A stretch of 64,000 nt of DNA from Calliopsis andreniformis (lineage: Eukaryota > Arthropoda > Insecta > Hymenoptera > Andrenidae), in NCBI RefSeq assembly GCF_051401765.1, contig NW_027480565.1, forward strand, positions 248,001 to 312,000, in the 5' to 3' direction. Positions 28,069 through 42,414 of this stretch are shown piece by piece; position 1 is the first letter of the stretch; each line of letters begins with the position of its first letter. Made by a program: the position numbers and the translations under genes. The notes under the pieces are model-generated. The model saw only the letters and a list, made by a program, of their open reading frames with translations. It did no database searches and was not told the DNA's origin.

Positions 28069-30042
28069 AAACTAGGAAAGAGTCATAATAATCATTATAA
28101 TTGCATTCTTAACCATAGAAATCCAAATCGCCGTAATAATTTGAATTTTCATCATAATAATCATACTAACAACCATTATAATCATAGTAATCGTCATAAT
28201 AACTACATTAATCATGATAATCATAGTAATAATTATACTAACTATAATAATCATAACAGTCGTAATAATAAACGGAATAATCATGGAAATAATCTTAATA
28301 ATCATGATTATAGCCATAATAACCCTGATAGTCATAGTAGCCGTAATAATCTTAATGATGAACATAATATCCATCCTAATTATACCAAGATACGTAATAA
28401 CCATAAGAATCATAATAAAAACCATAATAGGCTTGCAAATAATCATAATAAACATTATACTAGCCATAACAACCATAATAGACATAATAGGCATAATAAT
28501 CATAACAGTCGTAATAATAACCATAATGAACTTGGAAATAACCGTAAGAATAATTATAATAGCCGTAATATCCATAAAAATCCCAATAGCCATAATAATC
28601 TGAATGGCGATCACAATAATCATACTAACAACCATAATGATCATAGTAGTCATCATAATAAACAGAATAGTCGTGTAAATAAACTTAATAATCATCATTA
28701 TAGACATAATAGCCATAATAATCGTAATAACCATAATGATGTTAATGATGACCATAATATACATCATAATTATACTAAGACATATAATAATCAGAGTAAT
28801 CATAATAATAAACATAATAAGCTTTGAAATAATCATAATAAACTTTATAATAGCCATAATAGCCATAATAAACACAATAACTGCAATAATCATAACAATT
28901 ATCATAATAACCATAATAAGCTTGGATATAATCATACTAACCATTATACTAGCCATAATAACCATAATAATCATAATAACTATAATAATCGTAATAGTCA
29001 TACTAATAACCATAATAAGCTGGGAAAAAATCATAATAATCATTATAATAGCCATAATAACCATAAAAATCACATTAGCCATAATAATCTGAATGGTGAT
29101 CATAATAATCATACCAACAAGCCTATTAATCATAGTATTCATCATAATAACTGCAACAATCATATGAGTCGTAATAATAAACAGAATAATCATGAAAATA
29201 ATCCTAATACTCATTATTATAGACATAATAATCATAATATTCGTAATAACCATAATGATCATAATGATGATCATAATATTCATCATAATTATACCAACAT
29301 CCATAATAACCAAAGTAATCATAATAATAAACATAATAAGCTTTGAAGTTATCATAATAACCGTTATACTAGCCATAGTATCCATAATAATCATAATAAC
29401 CATAATAATCATAATAATTATAATAATAACCATAATAAGCTTGGAAATAATCATAATAAGCATGATACTAGCCATAATAATCATAATAATCATAATAACT
29501 ATAATAATAATAATACACATAATAATAACAATAATAAACATGGAAAGAATCATAATAATCATTATAATAGCATTAATAACAATAATAATCCAAATAGCCA
29601 TAATAATTTGAATTTTCATCATAATAATCATACAAACAACCATTATAATCATAGTAATCGTCATAATAACTACATTTATCATAATAATCATAGTAATAAT
29701 TATACTAACTGTAATAATCATAACATACGTAATAATAGACAGAATAATCATGGAAATAATCTTAATAATCATTATTATAGCCATAATAACCCTGATAATC
29801 ATAGTAGCCGTAATAATCTTAATGATGATCATAATACCCATCATAATTATACCAAGATCCGTAATAATCATAATAATCATAATAATAACCATAATAGGCT
29901 TGGAAATAATCATAATAAACATTATACTAGCCATAACAACCATAATAGTCATAATAGCCATAATAATCATAATAGTCGTAATAATAACCATAATGGACTT
30001 GGAAATAATCGTAATAATCATTATAATAGCCATAATAGCCAT
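28069..30042. repeat. Q block copy 2, first third of array type
   Basis: Length 1974 bp. From 28,069 to about 28,820 it follows the 1680-bp array, with the shared alleles gcataataat and cataacagtc that unit A lacks, so it acts as a partial seventh unit. From 28,822 (gctttgaaat, then aactttataatagcc) it follows ordinary R sequence as in 14,942-16,915. The switch point is the right edge of the array. Confidence 0.86.
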
Positions 30043-30464
30043 AAAATCACAATAGCCATAATAATCTGAATGGCGATCACAATAATCATACTAACAACCA
30101 TAATGATCATAGTAGTCATCATAATAAACAGAATAGTCGTGTAAATAAACTTAATAATCATCATTATAGACATAATAGTCATAATTATCGTAATAACCAT
30201 AATGGTGTTAATGATGACCATAATATTCATCATAATTATACTAAGACATATAATAATCAGAGTAATCATAATAATAAACATAATAAGCTTTGAAATAATC
30301 ATAATAACCGTTATACTAGCCATAGTAACCATAATAATCATAATAATTATAATAATAACCATAATAAGCTTGGAAATAATCATAATAACCATTATACTAG
30401 CCATAATAACCATAGCAATCATAATAACTAGAATAATCATAATAGTCATAATAATAACCATAAT
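30043..30464. repeat. T module, 422 bp
   Basis: Opens with A4 (30,043-30,046), one A fewer than the A5 at the q/R joint. Matches 16,916-17,337 at a shift of 13,127. Confidence 0.84.
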
Positions 30465-32456
30465 AAACTAGGAAAGAGTCATAATAATCATTATAATTGC
30501 ATTCTTAACCATAGAAATCCAAATCGCCGTAATAATTTGAATTTTCATCATAATAATCATACTAACAACCATTATAATCATAGTATTCGTCATAATAACT
30601 ACATTGATCATGATAATCGTATTAATAATTATACTAACTATAATAATCATAACAGTCGTAATAATAAACGGAATAATCATGGAAATAATCTTAATAATGA
30701 CGATTATAGCCATAATAACCCTGATAGTCATAGTAGCCGTAATAATCTTAATGATGAAAATAATATCCATCATAATTATACCAAGATACGTAATAATCAC
30801 AAGAATCATAATAAAAACCATAATAGGCTTGCAAATAATCATAATAAACATTATACTAGCCATAACAACCATAATAGACATAATAGCCATAATAATCATA
30901 ATAGTCGTAATAATAACCATAATGAACTTGGAAATAATCGTAAGAATAATTATAATAGCTGTAATAGCCATAAAAATTACAATAGCCATAATAATCTGAA
31001 TGGTGATCATAATAATCATACTAAAAACCTTAATGATCATAGTAATCATCATAATAAACAGAATAGTCATGGAAATAATCGTAATAATCCTTTTTATTGA
31101 CGGAATAACCATAATCATCGTAATAACCATAATGATCTTAATGATGACCATAATATTCATCATAATTATACTAAGACATATAATAAGCAGAGTAATCATA
31201 ATAATAAACATAATAAGCTATGAAATAATCATAACAACCGTTATACTAGCCATAGTAACCGTAATAATCATAATAACCATAATAATCATAATTACCATAA
31301 TAATCATAATAATTATAATAATAACCATAATAAGCTTGGAAATAATCATACTAACCATTATACTAGCCATAATAACCATAATAATCATAATAACTATAAT
31401 AATCGTAATAGTCATACTAATAACCATAGTAAGCTTGGAAAAAACCATAATAATCATTATAATAGCCATAATAACCATAAAAATCGCATTAGCCATAATA
31501 ATCTGAATGGTGATCATAACAATCATACCAACAAGCCTATTAATCATAGTAATCATCATAATAACTACAACAATCATATGAGTCGTAATAATAAACAGAA
31601 TAATCATGAAAATAGTCTTAATAATCATTAGTATAGACATAATAATCATAATAATCGTAATAACCATAATGATCATAATGATGATCATAATATTGATCAT
31701 AATTATACCAACATCCATAATAACCATAGTAATCATAATAATAAACATAATAAGCTTTGAAGTTATCATAATAACCGTTATACTAGCCATAGTATCCATA
31801 ATAATCATAATAACCATAATAATCATAATAATTTTAATAATAACCATAATAAGCTTGGAAATAGTCACAATAAGCATGATACTAGCCATGATAATCATAA
31901 TAATCATAATAACTATCATAATAATAATACTCATAATAATAACAATAATAAACATGGAAAGAATCATAATAATCATTATAATAGCATTAATAACAATAAA
32001 AATCCAAATAGCCATAATAATTTGAGTTTTCATCATAATAATAATACTAACAACCATTATAATCATAGTAATCGTCATAATAACTACATTTATCATAATA
32101 ATCATAGTAATAATTATACTAACTATAATAATCATAGCAGTCGTAATAATAAACAGAATAATCATGGAAATAATCTTAATAATCATTATTATAGCCATAA
32201 CAACCCTAATAATCATAGTAGCCGTAATAATCTTAATGATGATCATAATATCCATCATAATTATACCAAGATCCGCAATAATCATAATAATCATAAGAAT
32301 AAGCATAATAGGCTTGGAAATAATCATAATAAACATTATACTAGCCATAACAACCATAATAGTCATAATAGCCATAATAATCATAATAGTCGTAATAATA
32401 ACCATAATGGACTTGGACATAATAGTAATAATCATTATAATAGCCATAATAGCCAT
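30465..32456. repeat. Q block variant, 1992 bp
   Basis: The A5 tract again lies at offset 507 (30,972-30,976), but R is 1485 bp, 18 bp (six triplets) longer than the standard 1467. Substitutions are scattered throughout, so this is an older or separate Q lineage. Its end (31,98x-32,456) recurs at a shift of 4643 near 36,62x-37,099. Confidence 0.8.
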
Positions 32457-32797
32457 AAAATCACAAGAGCCATAATAATCTGAATGGCGATCACAATAAT
32501 CATACTAACAACCATAATGATCATAGTAATCATCATAATAAACAGAATAGTCGTGTAAATAAACTTAATAATCATCATTATAGACATAATAGCCATAATT
32601 ATCGTAATAACCATAATGATGTTAATGATGACCATAATATTCATCATAATTATACTAAGACATATAATAATCAGAGTAATCCTAGTAATAACCATAACAA
32701 GCTTGGAAATAATCATAATAACCATTATACTAGCCATAATAACCATAACAATCATAATAACTAGAATAATCATAATAGTCATAATAATAACCATAAT
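32457..32797. repeat. T module, 341-bp form
   Basis: Opens with A4 (32,457-32,460) then tcacaagagcc. Shorter than the 422-bp form by one 81-bp AAGCTT subunit: cagagtaatcctagtaat leads straight to aagcttgg. Copied at 37,100-37,440. Confidence 0.84.
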
Positions 32798-33304
32798 AAA
32801 CTAGGAAAGAGTCATAATAATCATTATAATTGCATTCTTAACCATAAAAATCCAAATTGCCGTAATATTTTGAATTTTCATCATAATAATCATACTAACA
32901 ACCATTATAATCATAGTAATCGTCATAATAACTACATTTATCATAATAATCATAGTAATAATTATACTAACTATAATAATCATAACAATCGTAATAATAA
33001 ACAGAATAATCATGCAAATAATCTTAATAATCATTATTGTAGCCATAATAACCCTGATAATCATAGTAGCCGTAATAATCTTAATGATGATCATAATACC
33101 CATCATAATTATACCAAGATCCGTAATAATCATAATAATCATAATAATAACCATAATAGGCTTGGAAATAATCATAATAAACATTATACTAGCCATAACA
33201 ACCATAATAGTCATAATAGCCGTAATAATCATAATAGTCGTAATAATAACCATAATGGACTTGGAAATAATCGTAATAATCATTATAATAGCCATAATAG
33301 CCAT
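32798..33304. repeat. Short q block, 507 bp
   Basis: Begins like Q but is followed directly by A4, and its right part matches the end of R, not the end of q. It equals Q minus 1467 bp, the spacing of the paralogous q and R-end sequences, so it looks like the deletion product of exchange between them. Confidence 0.84.
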
Positions 33305-33726
33305 AAAATCACAATAGCCATAATAATCTGAATGGCGATCACAATAATCATACTAACAACCATAATGATCATAGTAATCTTCATAATAAACAGAATAGTC
33401 GTGTAAATAAACTTAATAATCATCATTATAGACATAATAGTCATAATTATCGTAATAACCATAATGGTGTTAATGATGACCATAATATTCATCATAATTA
33501 TACTAAGACATATAATAATCAGGGTAATCATAATAATAAACATAATAAGCTTTAAAATAATCATAATAACCGTTATACTAGCCATAGTAACCATAATAAT
33601 CATAATAATTATAATAATAACCATAATAAGCTTGGAAATAATCATAATAACCATTATACTAGCCATAATAACCATAACAATCATAATAACTAGAATAATC
33701 ATAATAGTCATAATAATAACCATAAT
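33305..33726. repeat. T module, 422 bp
   Basis: Opens with A4 and includes the 81-bp subunit. Private changes include aagctttaaaat near 33,549 and cagggtaatc near 33,520. Confidence 0.83.
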
Positions 33727-34377
33727 AAACTAGGAAAGATTCATAATAATCGTTATAATTGCATTCTTAACCATAAAAATCCAAATAGCCGTAATAATTT
33801 GAATTTTCATCATAATAATCATACTAACAACCATAATAATAACAGCAATCATCATAATAACTACAATAATCATAATAATCATAATTATAATCTTAATAGT
33901 GACAGCTATGACCACAATAATAATAATAATCATAGTAATAATTATACTAACTGTAATAATCATAACAGTCGTAATAATAATCAGAATAATCATGGATATA
34001 ATCATAATAATCATTATTATAGCCATAATATTCCCAATAATCATAGTAGCCGTAATAACCTGAATGGTGATCATAATAATCATACTAACAACGCTAATAA
34101 TCATAGTAATCATCATAATAACTACAATAATCATAATAACCATAATTATAAGCTTAATAATCATAGCAATAATAACAATAATCTTAATAACCATACCAAT
34201 CTTAATGATGATCGTAATAATCGTCATAATTGTACCAACATCCATAATAATCATAATAATTATAATAATAACCATAATAAGCTTGGAAATAATCATAATA
34301 ACCATTATACTAGCCATAATAACCATAACAATCATAATAACTAGAATAATCATAATAGTCATAATAATAACCATAAT
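33727..34377. repeat. P module, 651-bp form
   Basis: Landmark variant aaactaggaaagattc and marker acagctatgacc near 33,901. Lacks the 81-bp subunit, as at 17,338. Confidence 0.85.
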
Positions 34378-34884
34378 AAACTAGGAAAGAGTCATAATAA
34401 TCATTATAATTGCATTCTTAACCATAAAAATCCAAATCGCCGTAATAATTTGAATTTTCATCATAATAATCATACTAACAACCATTATAATCATAGTAAT
34501 CGTCATAATAACTACATTAATCATGATAATCATAGTAATAATTATACTAACTATAATAATCATAACAGTCGTAATAATAAACGGAATAATCATGGAAATA
34601 ATCTTAATAATCATGATTATAGCCATGATAACCCTCATAATCATAGTAGCCGTAATAATCTTAATGATGAGCATAATATCCATCATAATTATACCAAGAC
34701 CCGGAATAATCATAATAATCATAATAATAGCCATAATAGGCTTGGAAATAATCATAATAAACATTATACTAGCCATAACAACCATAATAGTCATAATAGC
34801 CGTAATAATCATAATAGTCGTAATAATAACCATAATGGACTTGGAAATAATCGTAATAATCATTATAATAGCCATAATAGCCAT
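34378..34884. repeat. Short q block, 507 bp, copy a of a 1367-bp duplication
   Basis: Exactly 507 bp from landmark to A4 (34,885). It carries the variants gataaccctcataatc and ccaagacccgg, seen again only in 35,745-36,251, so these two arose by a local tandem duplication. Confidence 0.85.
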
Positions 34885-35744
34885 AAAATCACAGTAACCG
34901 TAATAACCGGAATGGTGATCAGAATAGTCATACTAATAACCATAATGATCATAGTAATCATCATAATAAACAGAATAGTCGTGTAAATAAACTTAATAAT
35001 CATTATTATAGACATAATAGCCATAATAATCGTAATAACCATAATGATCTTAATGATGACCATAATATTCATCATAATTATACTAAGACGTATAATAATC
35101 AGAGTAATCATAATAATAAACATAATAAGCTTTGAAATAATCATAATAACCTTTATACTAGCCATAATACCCATAATAATCACAATAACTAGAATAATCA
35201 TAATAGTCATAATAATAGCCATAATAAACTTGGAAATAATCATAATAATCACTATAATAGCAATAATAACCATAAAAATCATAAGAGCCATAATAATTTG
35301 AATCTTGATCATAAGAATCATACTAACAACCATAATAATCAAAGTAATCATCATAATAACTACAACAATCATAAGAGTCCTAATAATAAACAGAATAATC
35401 ATGGAAATAACCTTAATAATCATTATTATAGATATAATAGTCATAATAATCGCAATAACCATAATGATCTTAATGATGATCATGATATACATCATAATTA
35501 TACCAAGATCCATAATAATCATAGTAACCATAATAATAAACGTAATAAGTTTTGAAATAATCATAATAACCGTTATACTAGCCATAGTAACCATAATAAT
35601 CATAATAACCATAATAATCATAATAATTATAATAATAACCATAATAAGCTTGGAAATAATCATAATAAGCATTATACTAGCCATAATAATCATAATAATC
35701 ATAATAACTAGAATAATCATAATAGTCATAATAATAACCATAAT
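34885..35744. repeat. 860-bp module starting at A4
   Basis: Opens with aaaatcacagtaaccg and aaccggaatggtgatc. It later contains ataagagtcctaataat near 35,373, which links it to the 1584-bp units at 38.3-41.7 kb. Related starts are at 36,252 and 37,948. Ends at the next landmark. Confidence 0.78.
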
Positions 35745-36251
35745 AAACTAGGAAAGAGTCATAATAATCATTATAATTGCATTCTTAACCATAAAAATCC
35801 AAATCGCCGTAATAATTTGAATTTTCATCATAATAATCATACTAACAACCATTATAATCATAGTAATCGTCATAATAACTACATTAAGCATGATAATCAT
35901 AGTAATAATTATACTAACTATAATAATCATAACAGTCGTAATAATAAACGGAATAATCATGGAAATAATCTTAATAATCATGATTATAGCCATGATAACC
36001 CTCATAATCATAGTAGCCGTAATAATCTTAATGATGAGCATAATATCCATCATAATTATACCAAGACCCGGAATAATCATAATAATCATAATAATAACCA
36101 TAAAAGGCTTGGAAATAATCATAATAAACATTATACTAGACATAACAACCATAATAGTCATAATAGCCGTAATAATCATAATAGTCGTAATAATAACCAT
36201 AATGGACTTGGAAATAATCGTAATAATCATTATAATAGCCATAATAGCCAT
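35745..36251. repeat. Short q block, 507 bp, copy b of the 1367-bp duplication
   Basis: Matches 34,378-34,884 at a shift of 1367. Private changes include cattaagcatg near 35,886 and aaaggcttgg near 36,103. Confidence 0.85.
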
Positions 36252-37099
36252 AAAATCACAGTAACCGTAATAACCGGAATGGTGATCAGAATAGTCATAC
36301 TAATAACCATAATGATCATAGTAATCATCATAATAAACAGAATAGTCGTGTAAATAAACTTAATAATCATTATTATAGACATAATACCCATAATAATCGT
36401 AATAACCATAATGATCTTAATGATGACCATAATATTCATCATAATTATACTAAGACGTATAATAATCAGAGTAATCATAATAATAAACATAATAAGCTTT
36501 GAAATAATCATAATAACCTATATACTAGCCATAATACCCATAATAATCACAATAACTAGAATAATCATAATAGTCATAATAATAGCCATAATAAACTTGG
36601 AAATAATCATAATAATCATTATAATAGCATTAATAACAATAAAAATCCAAATAGCCATCATAATTTGAGTTTTCATCATAATAATCATACTAACAACCAT
36701 TATAATCATAGTAATCGTCATAATAACTACATTTATCATAATAATCATAGTAATAATTATACTAACTATAATAATCATAGCAGTCGTAATAATAAACAGA
36801 ATAATCATGGAAATAATCTTAATAATCATTATTATAGCCATAACAACCCTAATAATCATAGTAGCCGTAATAATCTTAATGATGATCATAATATCCATCA
36901 TAATTATACCAAGATCCGCAATAATCATAATAATCATAAGAATAAGCATAATAGGCTTGGAAATAATCATAATACACATTATACTAGCCATAACAACCAT
37001 AATAGTCATAATAGCCATAATAATCATAATAGTCGTAATAATAACCATAATGGACTTGGACATAATAGTAATAATCATTATAATAGCCATAACAGCCAT
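36252..37099. repeat. 848-bp module, chimera of 860-type start and Q end
   Basis: The first 350 bp or so match 34,885 onward (shift 1367). From about 36,620 the sequence matches 31,98x-32,456 (shift 4643), that is, the end of an R module. There is no landmark within. It ends at A4 (37,100). Confidence 0.8.
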
Positions 37100-37440
37100 A
37101 AAATCACAAGAGCCATAATAATCTGAATGGCGATCACAATAATCATACTAACCACCATAATGATCATAGTAATCATCATAATAAACAGAATAGTCGTGTA
37201 AATAAACTTAATAATCATCATTATAGACATAATAGCCATAATTATCGTAATAACCATAATGATGTTAATGATGACCATAATATTCATCATAATTATACTA
37301 AGACATATAATAATCAGAGTAATCCTAATAATAACCATAATAAGCTTGGAAATAATCATAATAACCATTATACTAGCCATAATAACCATAACAATCATAA
37401 TAACTAGAATAATCATAATAGTCATAATAATAACCATAAT
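37100..37440. repeat. T module, 341-bp form
   Basis: Matches 32,457-32,797 at a shift of 4643, including tcacaagagcc after A4. A private change near 37,152 gives ctaaccacc. Confidence 0.84.
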
Positions 37441-37947
37441 AAACTAGGAAAGAGTCATAATAATCATTATAATTGCATTCTTAACCATAAAAATCCAAAT
37501 CGCCGTAATATTTTGAATTTTCATCATAATAATCATACTAACAACCATTATAATCATAGTAATCGTCATAATAACTACATTAATCATGATAATCATAGTA
37601 ATAATTATACTAACTATAATAATCATAACAGTCGTAATAATAAACGGAATAATCATGGAAATAATCTTAATAATCATGATTATAGCCATAATAACCCTGA
37701 TAGTCATAGTAGCCGTAATAATCTTAGTGATGAACATAATATCCATCCTAATTATACCAAGATACGTAATAACCATAAGAATCATAATAAAAACCATAAT
37801 AGGCTTGCAAATAATCATAATAAACATTATACTAGCCATAACAACCATAATAGACATAATAGCCATAATAATCATAATAGTCGTAATAATAACCATAATG
37901 AACTTGGAAATAATCGTAATAATCATTATAATAGCCATAATAGCCAT
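37441..37947. repeat. Short q block, 507 bp, different crossover
   Basis: Same length as other short q blocks, but q-type sequence (ccatcctaattatacc, aggcttgcaaat) persists much further right before switching to R-end sequence. This implies an independent deletion event with the same 1467-bp register. Confidence 0.83.
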
Positions 37948-38289
37948 AAAATCACAGTAACCGTAATAACCGGAATGGTGATCAGAATAGTCATACTAAT
38001 AACCATAATGATCATAGTAATCATCATAATAAACAGAATAGTCGTGTAAATAAACTTAATAATCATTATTATAGACATAATAGCCATAATAATCGTAATA
38101 ACCATAATGATCTTAATGATGACCATAATATTCATCATAATTATACTAAGACGTATAATAATCAGAGTAATCATAATAATAAACATAATAAGCTTTGAAA
38201 TAATCATAATAACCTTTATACTAGCCATAATACCCATAATAATCACAATAACTAGAATAATCATAATAGTCATAATAATAGCCATAATA
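37948..38289. repeat. 860-type module start, leading into the 1584-bp array
   Basis: Opens with A4 and cagtaaccg as at 34,885 (shift 3063). It continues without a break into the 1584-bp repeats. Confidence 0.76.
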
Positions 38290-41200
38290 AACTTGGAAAT
38301 AATCATAATAATCACTATAATAGCAATAATAACCATAAAAATCATAAGAGCCATAATAATTTGAATCTTGATCATAATAATCATACTAACAACCATAATA
38401 ATCAAAGTAATCATCATAATAACTACAACAATCATAAGAGTCCTAATAATAAACAGAATAATCATGGAAATAAACTTAATAACCATTATTATAGATATAA
38501 TAGCCATAATAACCGCAATAACCATAATGATCTTAATGATGATCATGATATTCATCATAATTATACCAAGACATTTAATAATCATAGTAACCACAATAAT
38601 AAACATAATAAGCTTTGAAATAATCATAATAACCGTTATACTAGCCATAGTAACCATAATAATCATAATAACCATAATAATCATAATAATTATAATAATA
38701 ACCATAATAAGCTTGGAAATAATCATAATAAGCATTATACTAGCCACAATAATGATAATAATCATAATAAATATAACAGTCATAATAGTCATAATAATAA
38801 CCGTAATAAACTTGGAAATAATCATATTCATCATTATAATAGCAATAATAACCATAAAAATCATAATAGCCATAATAATCTGAATGTTGATCATAATAAT
38901 CATACTAGCAGCCATAATAATCATAGTGATCATCATAATAGCTACAATAATCATAATAATCGTAATTGTAATGTTAAAAATCATAGCAATAGTCACAATA
39001 ATCATCGTGACCATAATAATCTTAATGACGATCATAATATCCATGATAATTATACCAAGACCCGTAATAATCATAATAATCATAATAATAACCATAATAG
39101 GTTCGGAAATAATCATAATATACTTTATACTAGCCATAACAACCATAATGGTCATAATAGCCATAATAATCATAATAGTCGTAATAATAACCATAATGAA
39201 CTTGGAAATAATCGTAATAATCATTATAATAGCCATAATAGCCATAAAAATCACAATAGACATAATAATCTGAATGGTGGTCATAATAATCGTACTAACA
39301 ACCATAATGATCATAGTAATCATCATAATAAACAGAATAGTCATGGAAATAGTCTTAATAATCATTATGATTAACGTAATAACCATAATCATCGTAATAA
39401 CCATAATGATCTTAATGATGACGTTAATATTCGTCATAATTATACTAAGACATATAATAATCAGAGTAATCATAATAATAAACATAATAGGCTTTGCAAT
39501 AATCATAATAACGTTTATACTAGCCATAATAACCATAATAATCATAATAACTAGAATAATCATAATAGTCATAATAATCGGAATAACCATAATGATCTTA
39601 ATGATGGCCATGATATTCATCATAATTATACCAAGATCCATAATAATCATAGTAACCATAATAATAAACATAATAAGCTTTGAAATAATCATAATAACCG
39701 TTATACTTGCCATAGTAACCATAATAATCAAAATAACCATAATAATCATAATAATTATAATAATAACCATAATAAGCTTGGAAATAATCATAATAAGCAT
39801 TAGACTAGCCATAATAATCATAATAATCATAATAACTACAATAATCATAATAGTCATAATAATAACCACAATAAACTTGGAAATAATCATAACAATCACC
39901 ATAATAGCAATAATAACCATAAAAATCATAATAGCCATAATAATTTGAATCTTGATCATAACAATCATACTAACAACCATAATAATCATAGTAATCATCA
40001 TAATAACTACAACAATCATAAGAGTCCTAATAATAAACAGAATAATCATGGAAATAACCTTAATAATCATTATTATAGATATAATAGTCATAATAATCGC
40101 AATAACCATAATGATCTTAATGATGATCATGATATACATCATAATTATACCAAGATCCATAATAATCATAGTAACCATAATAATAAACGTAATAAGTTTT
40201 GAAATAATCATAATAACCGTTATACTTGCCATAGTAACCATAATAATCATAATAACCATAATAATCATAATAATTATAATAATAACCATAATAAGCTTGG
40301 AAATAATCATAATAAGCATTATACTAGCCATAATAATCATAATAATCATAATAAATATAATAGTCATAGTAGTCATAATAATAACCGTAATAAACTTGGA
40401 AATAATCATGTTCATCATTATAATAGCAATAATAACCATAAAAATCATAATAGCCATAATAATCTGAATGTTGATCATAATAATCATACTAGCAGCCATA
40501 ATAATCATAGTGATCATCATAATAGCTACAATAATCATAATAATCGTAATTGTAATGTTAAAAATCATAGCAATAGTCACAATAATCATAGTGACCATAA
40601 TAATCTTAATGACGATCATAATATCCATGATAATTATACCAAGACCCGTAATAATCATAATAATCATAATAATAACCATAATAGGTTCGGAAATAATCAT
40701 AATATACTTTATACTAGCCATAACAACCATAATAGTCATAATAGCCATAATAATCATAGTAGTCGTAATAATAACCATAATGAACTTGGAAATAATCGTA
40801 ATAATCATTATAATAGCCATAATAGCCATAAAAATCACAATAGACATAATAATCAGAATGGTGGCCATAATAATCATACTAACAACCATAATGATCATAG
40901 TAATCATCATAATAAACAGAATAGTCATGGAAATAATCTTAATAATCATTATGATTAACGTAATAACCATAATCATCGTAATAACCATAATGATCTTAAT
41001 GATGACGTTAATATTCATCATAGTTATACTAAGATATATAATAATCAGAGTAATCATAATAATAAACATAATAGGCTTTGCAATAATCATAATAACGTTT
41101 ATACTAGAAATAATAACCATAATAATCATAATAACTAGAATAATCATAATAGCCATAATAATCGGAATAACCATAGTGATCTTAATGATGACCATGATAT

Positions 41201-41740
41201 TCATCATAATTATACCAAGATCCATAATAATCATAGTAACCATAATAATAAACATAATAAGCTTTGAAATAATCATAATAACCGTTATACTTGCCATAGT
41301 AACCATAATAATCAAAATAACCATAATAATCATAATAATTATAATAATAACCATAATAAGCTTGGAAATAATCATAATAAGCATTAGACTAGCCATAATA
41401 ATCATAATAATCATAATAACTACAATAATCATAATAGTCATATTAATAACCACAATAAACTTGGAAATAATCATAACAATCACTATAATAGCAATAATAA
41501 CCATAAAAATCATAATAGCCATAATAATTTGAATCTTGTTCATAACAATCATACTAACAACCATAATAATCATAGTAATCATCATAATAACTACAACAAT
41601 CATAAGAGTCCTAATAATGAACAGAATAATCATGGAAATAACCTTAATAATCGTTATTATAGATATAATAGTCATAATAATCGCAATAACCATAATGATC
41701 TTAATGATGATCATGATATTCATCATAATTTTACCAAGAT
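38290..41740. repeat. 1584-bp tandem repeat, about 2.2 copies, with family 1-like monomer
   Basis: Units run 38,290-39,873, 39,874-41,457 and a partial to about 41,740, with a period of 1584 bp (528 triplets). Each full unit holds ataagagtcctaataat and a 390-bp family 1-type monomer (38,884-39,273 and 40,468-40,857) with cgtaattgtaatgtt. Copies differ by scattered substitutions. No landmark occurs between 37,441 and 41,877, and the phase is unbroken. Confidence 0.86.
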
Positions 41741-41876
41741 CCAAAATAATCATAGTAAACATAATAATAACCATAATAAGCTTGGAAATAATCATAATAA
41801 CCATTATACTAGCCATAATATCCATAACAATCATAATAACTTGAATAATCATAATAGTCATAATAATAACCATAAT
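41741..41876. repeat. T-like tail before a landmark
   Basis: From atagtaaacataataat the sequence passes to aagcttggaaat and the usual approach to the landmark, with cataatatcc and aacttgaat variants. The same tail lies before 45,034. Confidence 0.75.
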
Positions 41877-42414
41877 AAACTAGGAAAGATTCATAATAAT
41901 AATTATAATAGCATTAAAGCAATAAAAACCAAATAGCCATAATAATTTGAATTTTCATCATTATAATCATACTAACAACCATTATAATCATAGTAATCGT
42001 CATAATAACTACATTCATCAAAATAATCATAGTAATAATTATACTAACTATAATAATTATAACAGTCGTAATAATAAACAGAATAATCATGGAAATATTC
42101 TTAATAATCATTATTATAGCCATAATATTCCCAATAATCATAGTAGCCGTAATAATCTTAATGATGATCATAATATCCATCATAATTATACTAAGACATA
42201 TAATAATCAGAGTAATCCTAATAATAACAATAATAAGCTTGGAAATAATCATAATAACCATTATACTAGCCATAATAACCATAATAATCATAATAATTAT
42301 AATAATAACCATAATAAGCTTGGAAATAATCATAATAACCATTATACTAGCCATAATAACCATAACAATCATAATAACTAGAATAATCATAATAGTCATA
42401 ATAATAACCATAAT
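41877..42414. repeat. S module, 538 bp
   Basis: Landmark followed by attcataataataatt and, near 41,911, agcattaaagcaataaaaacc. This has lost two bases relative to the agcattaataacaataaaaatcc form at 31,98x: one in the taataac stretch and the T of aaaaatcc. The second copy at 45,034 has lost only the T. Confidence 0.8.
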
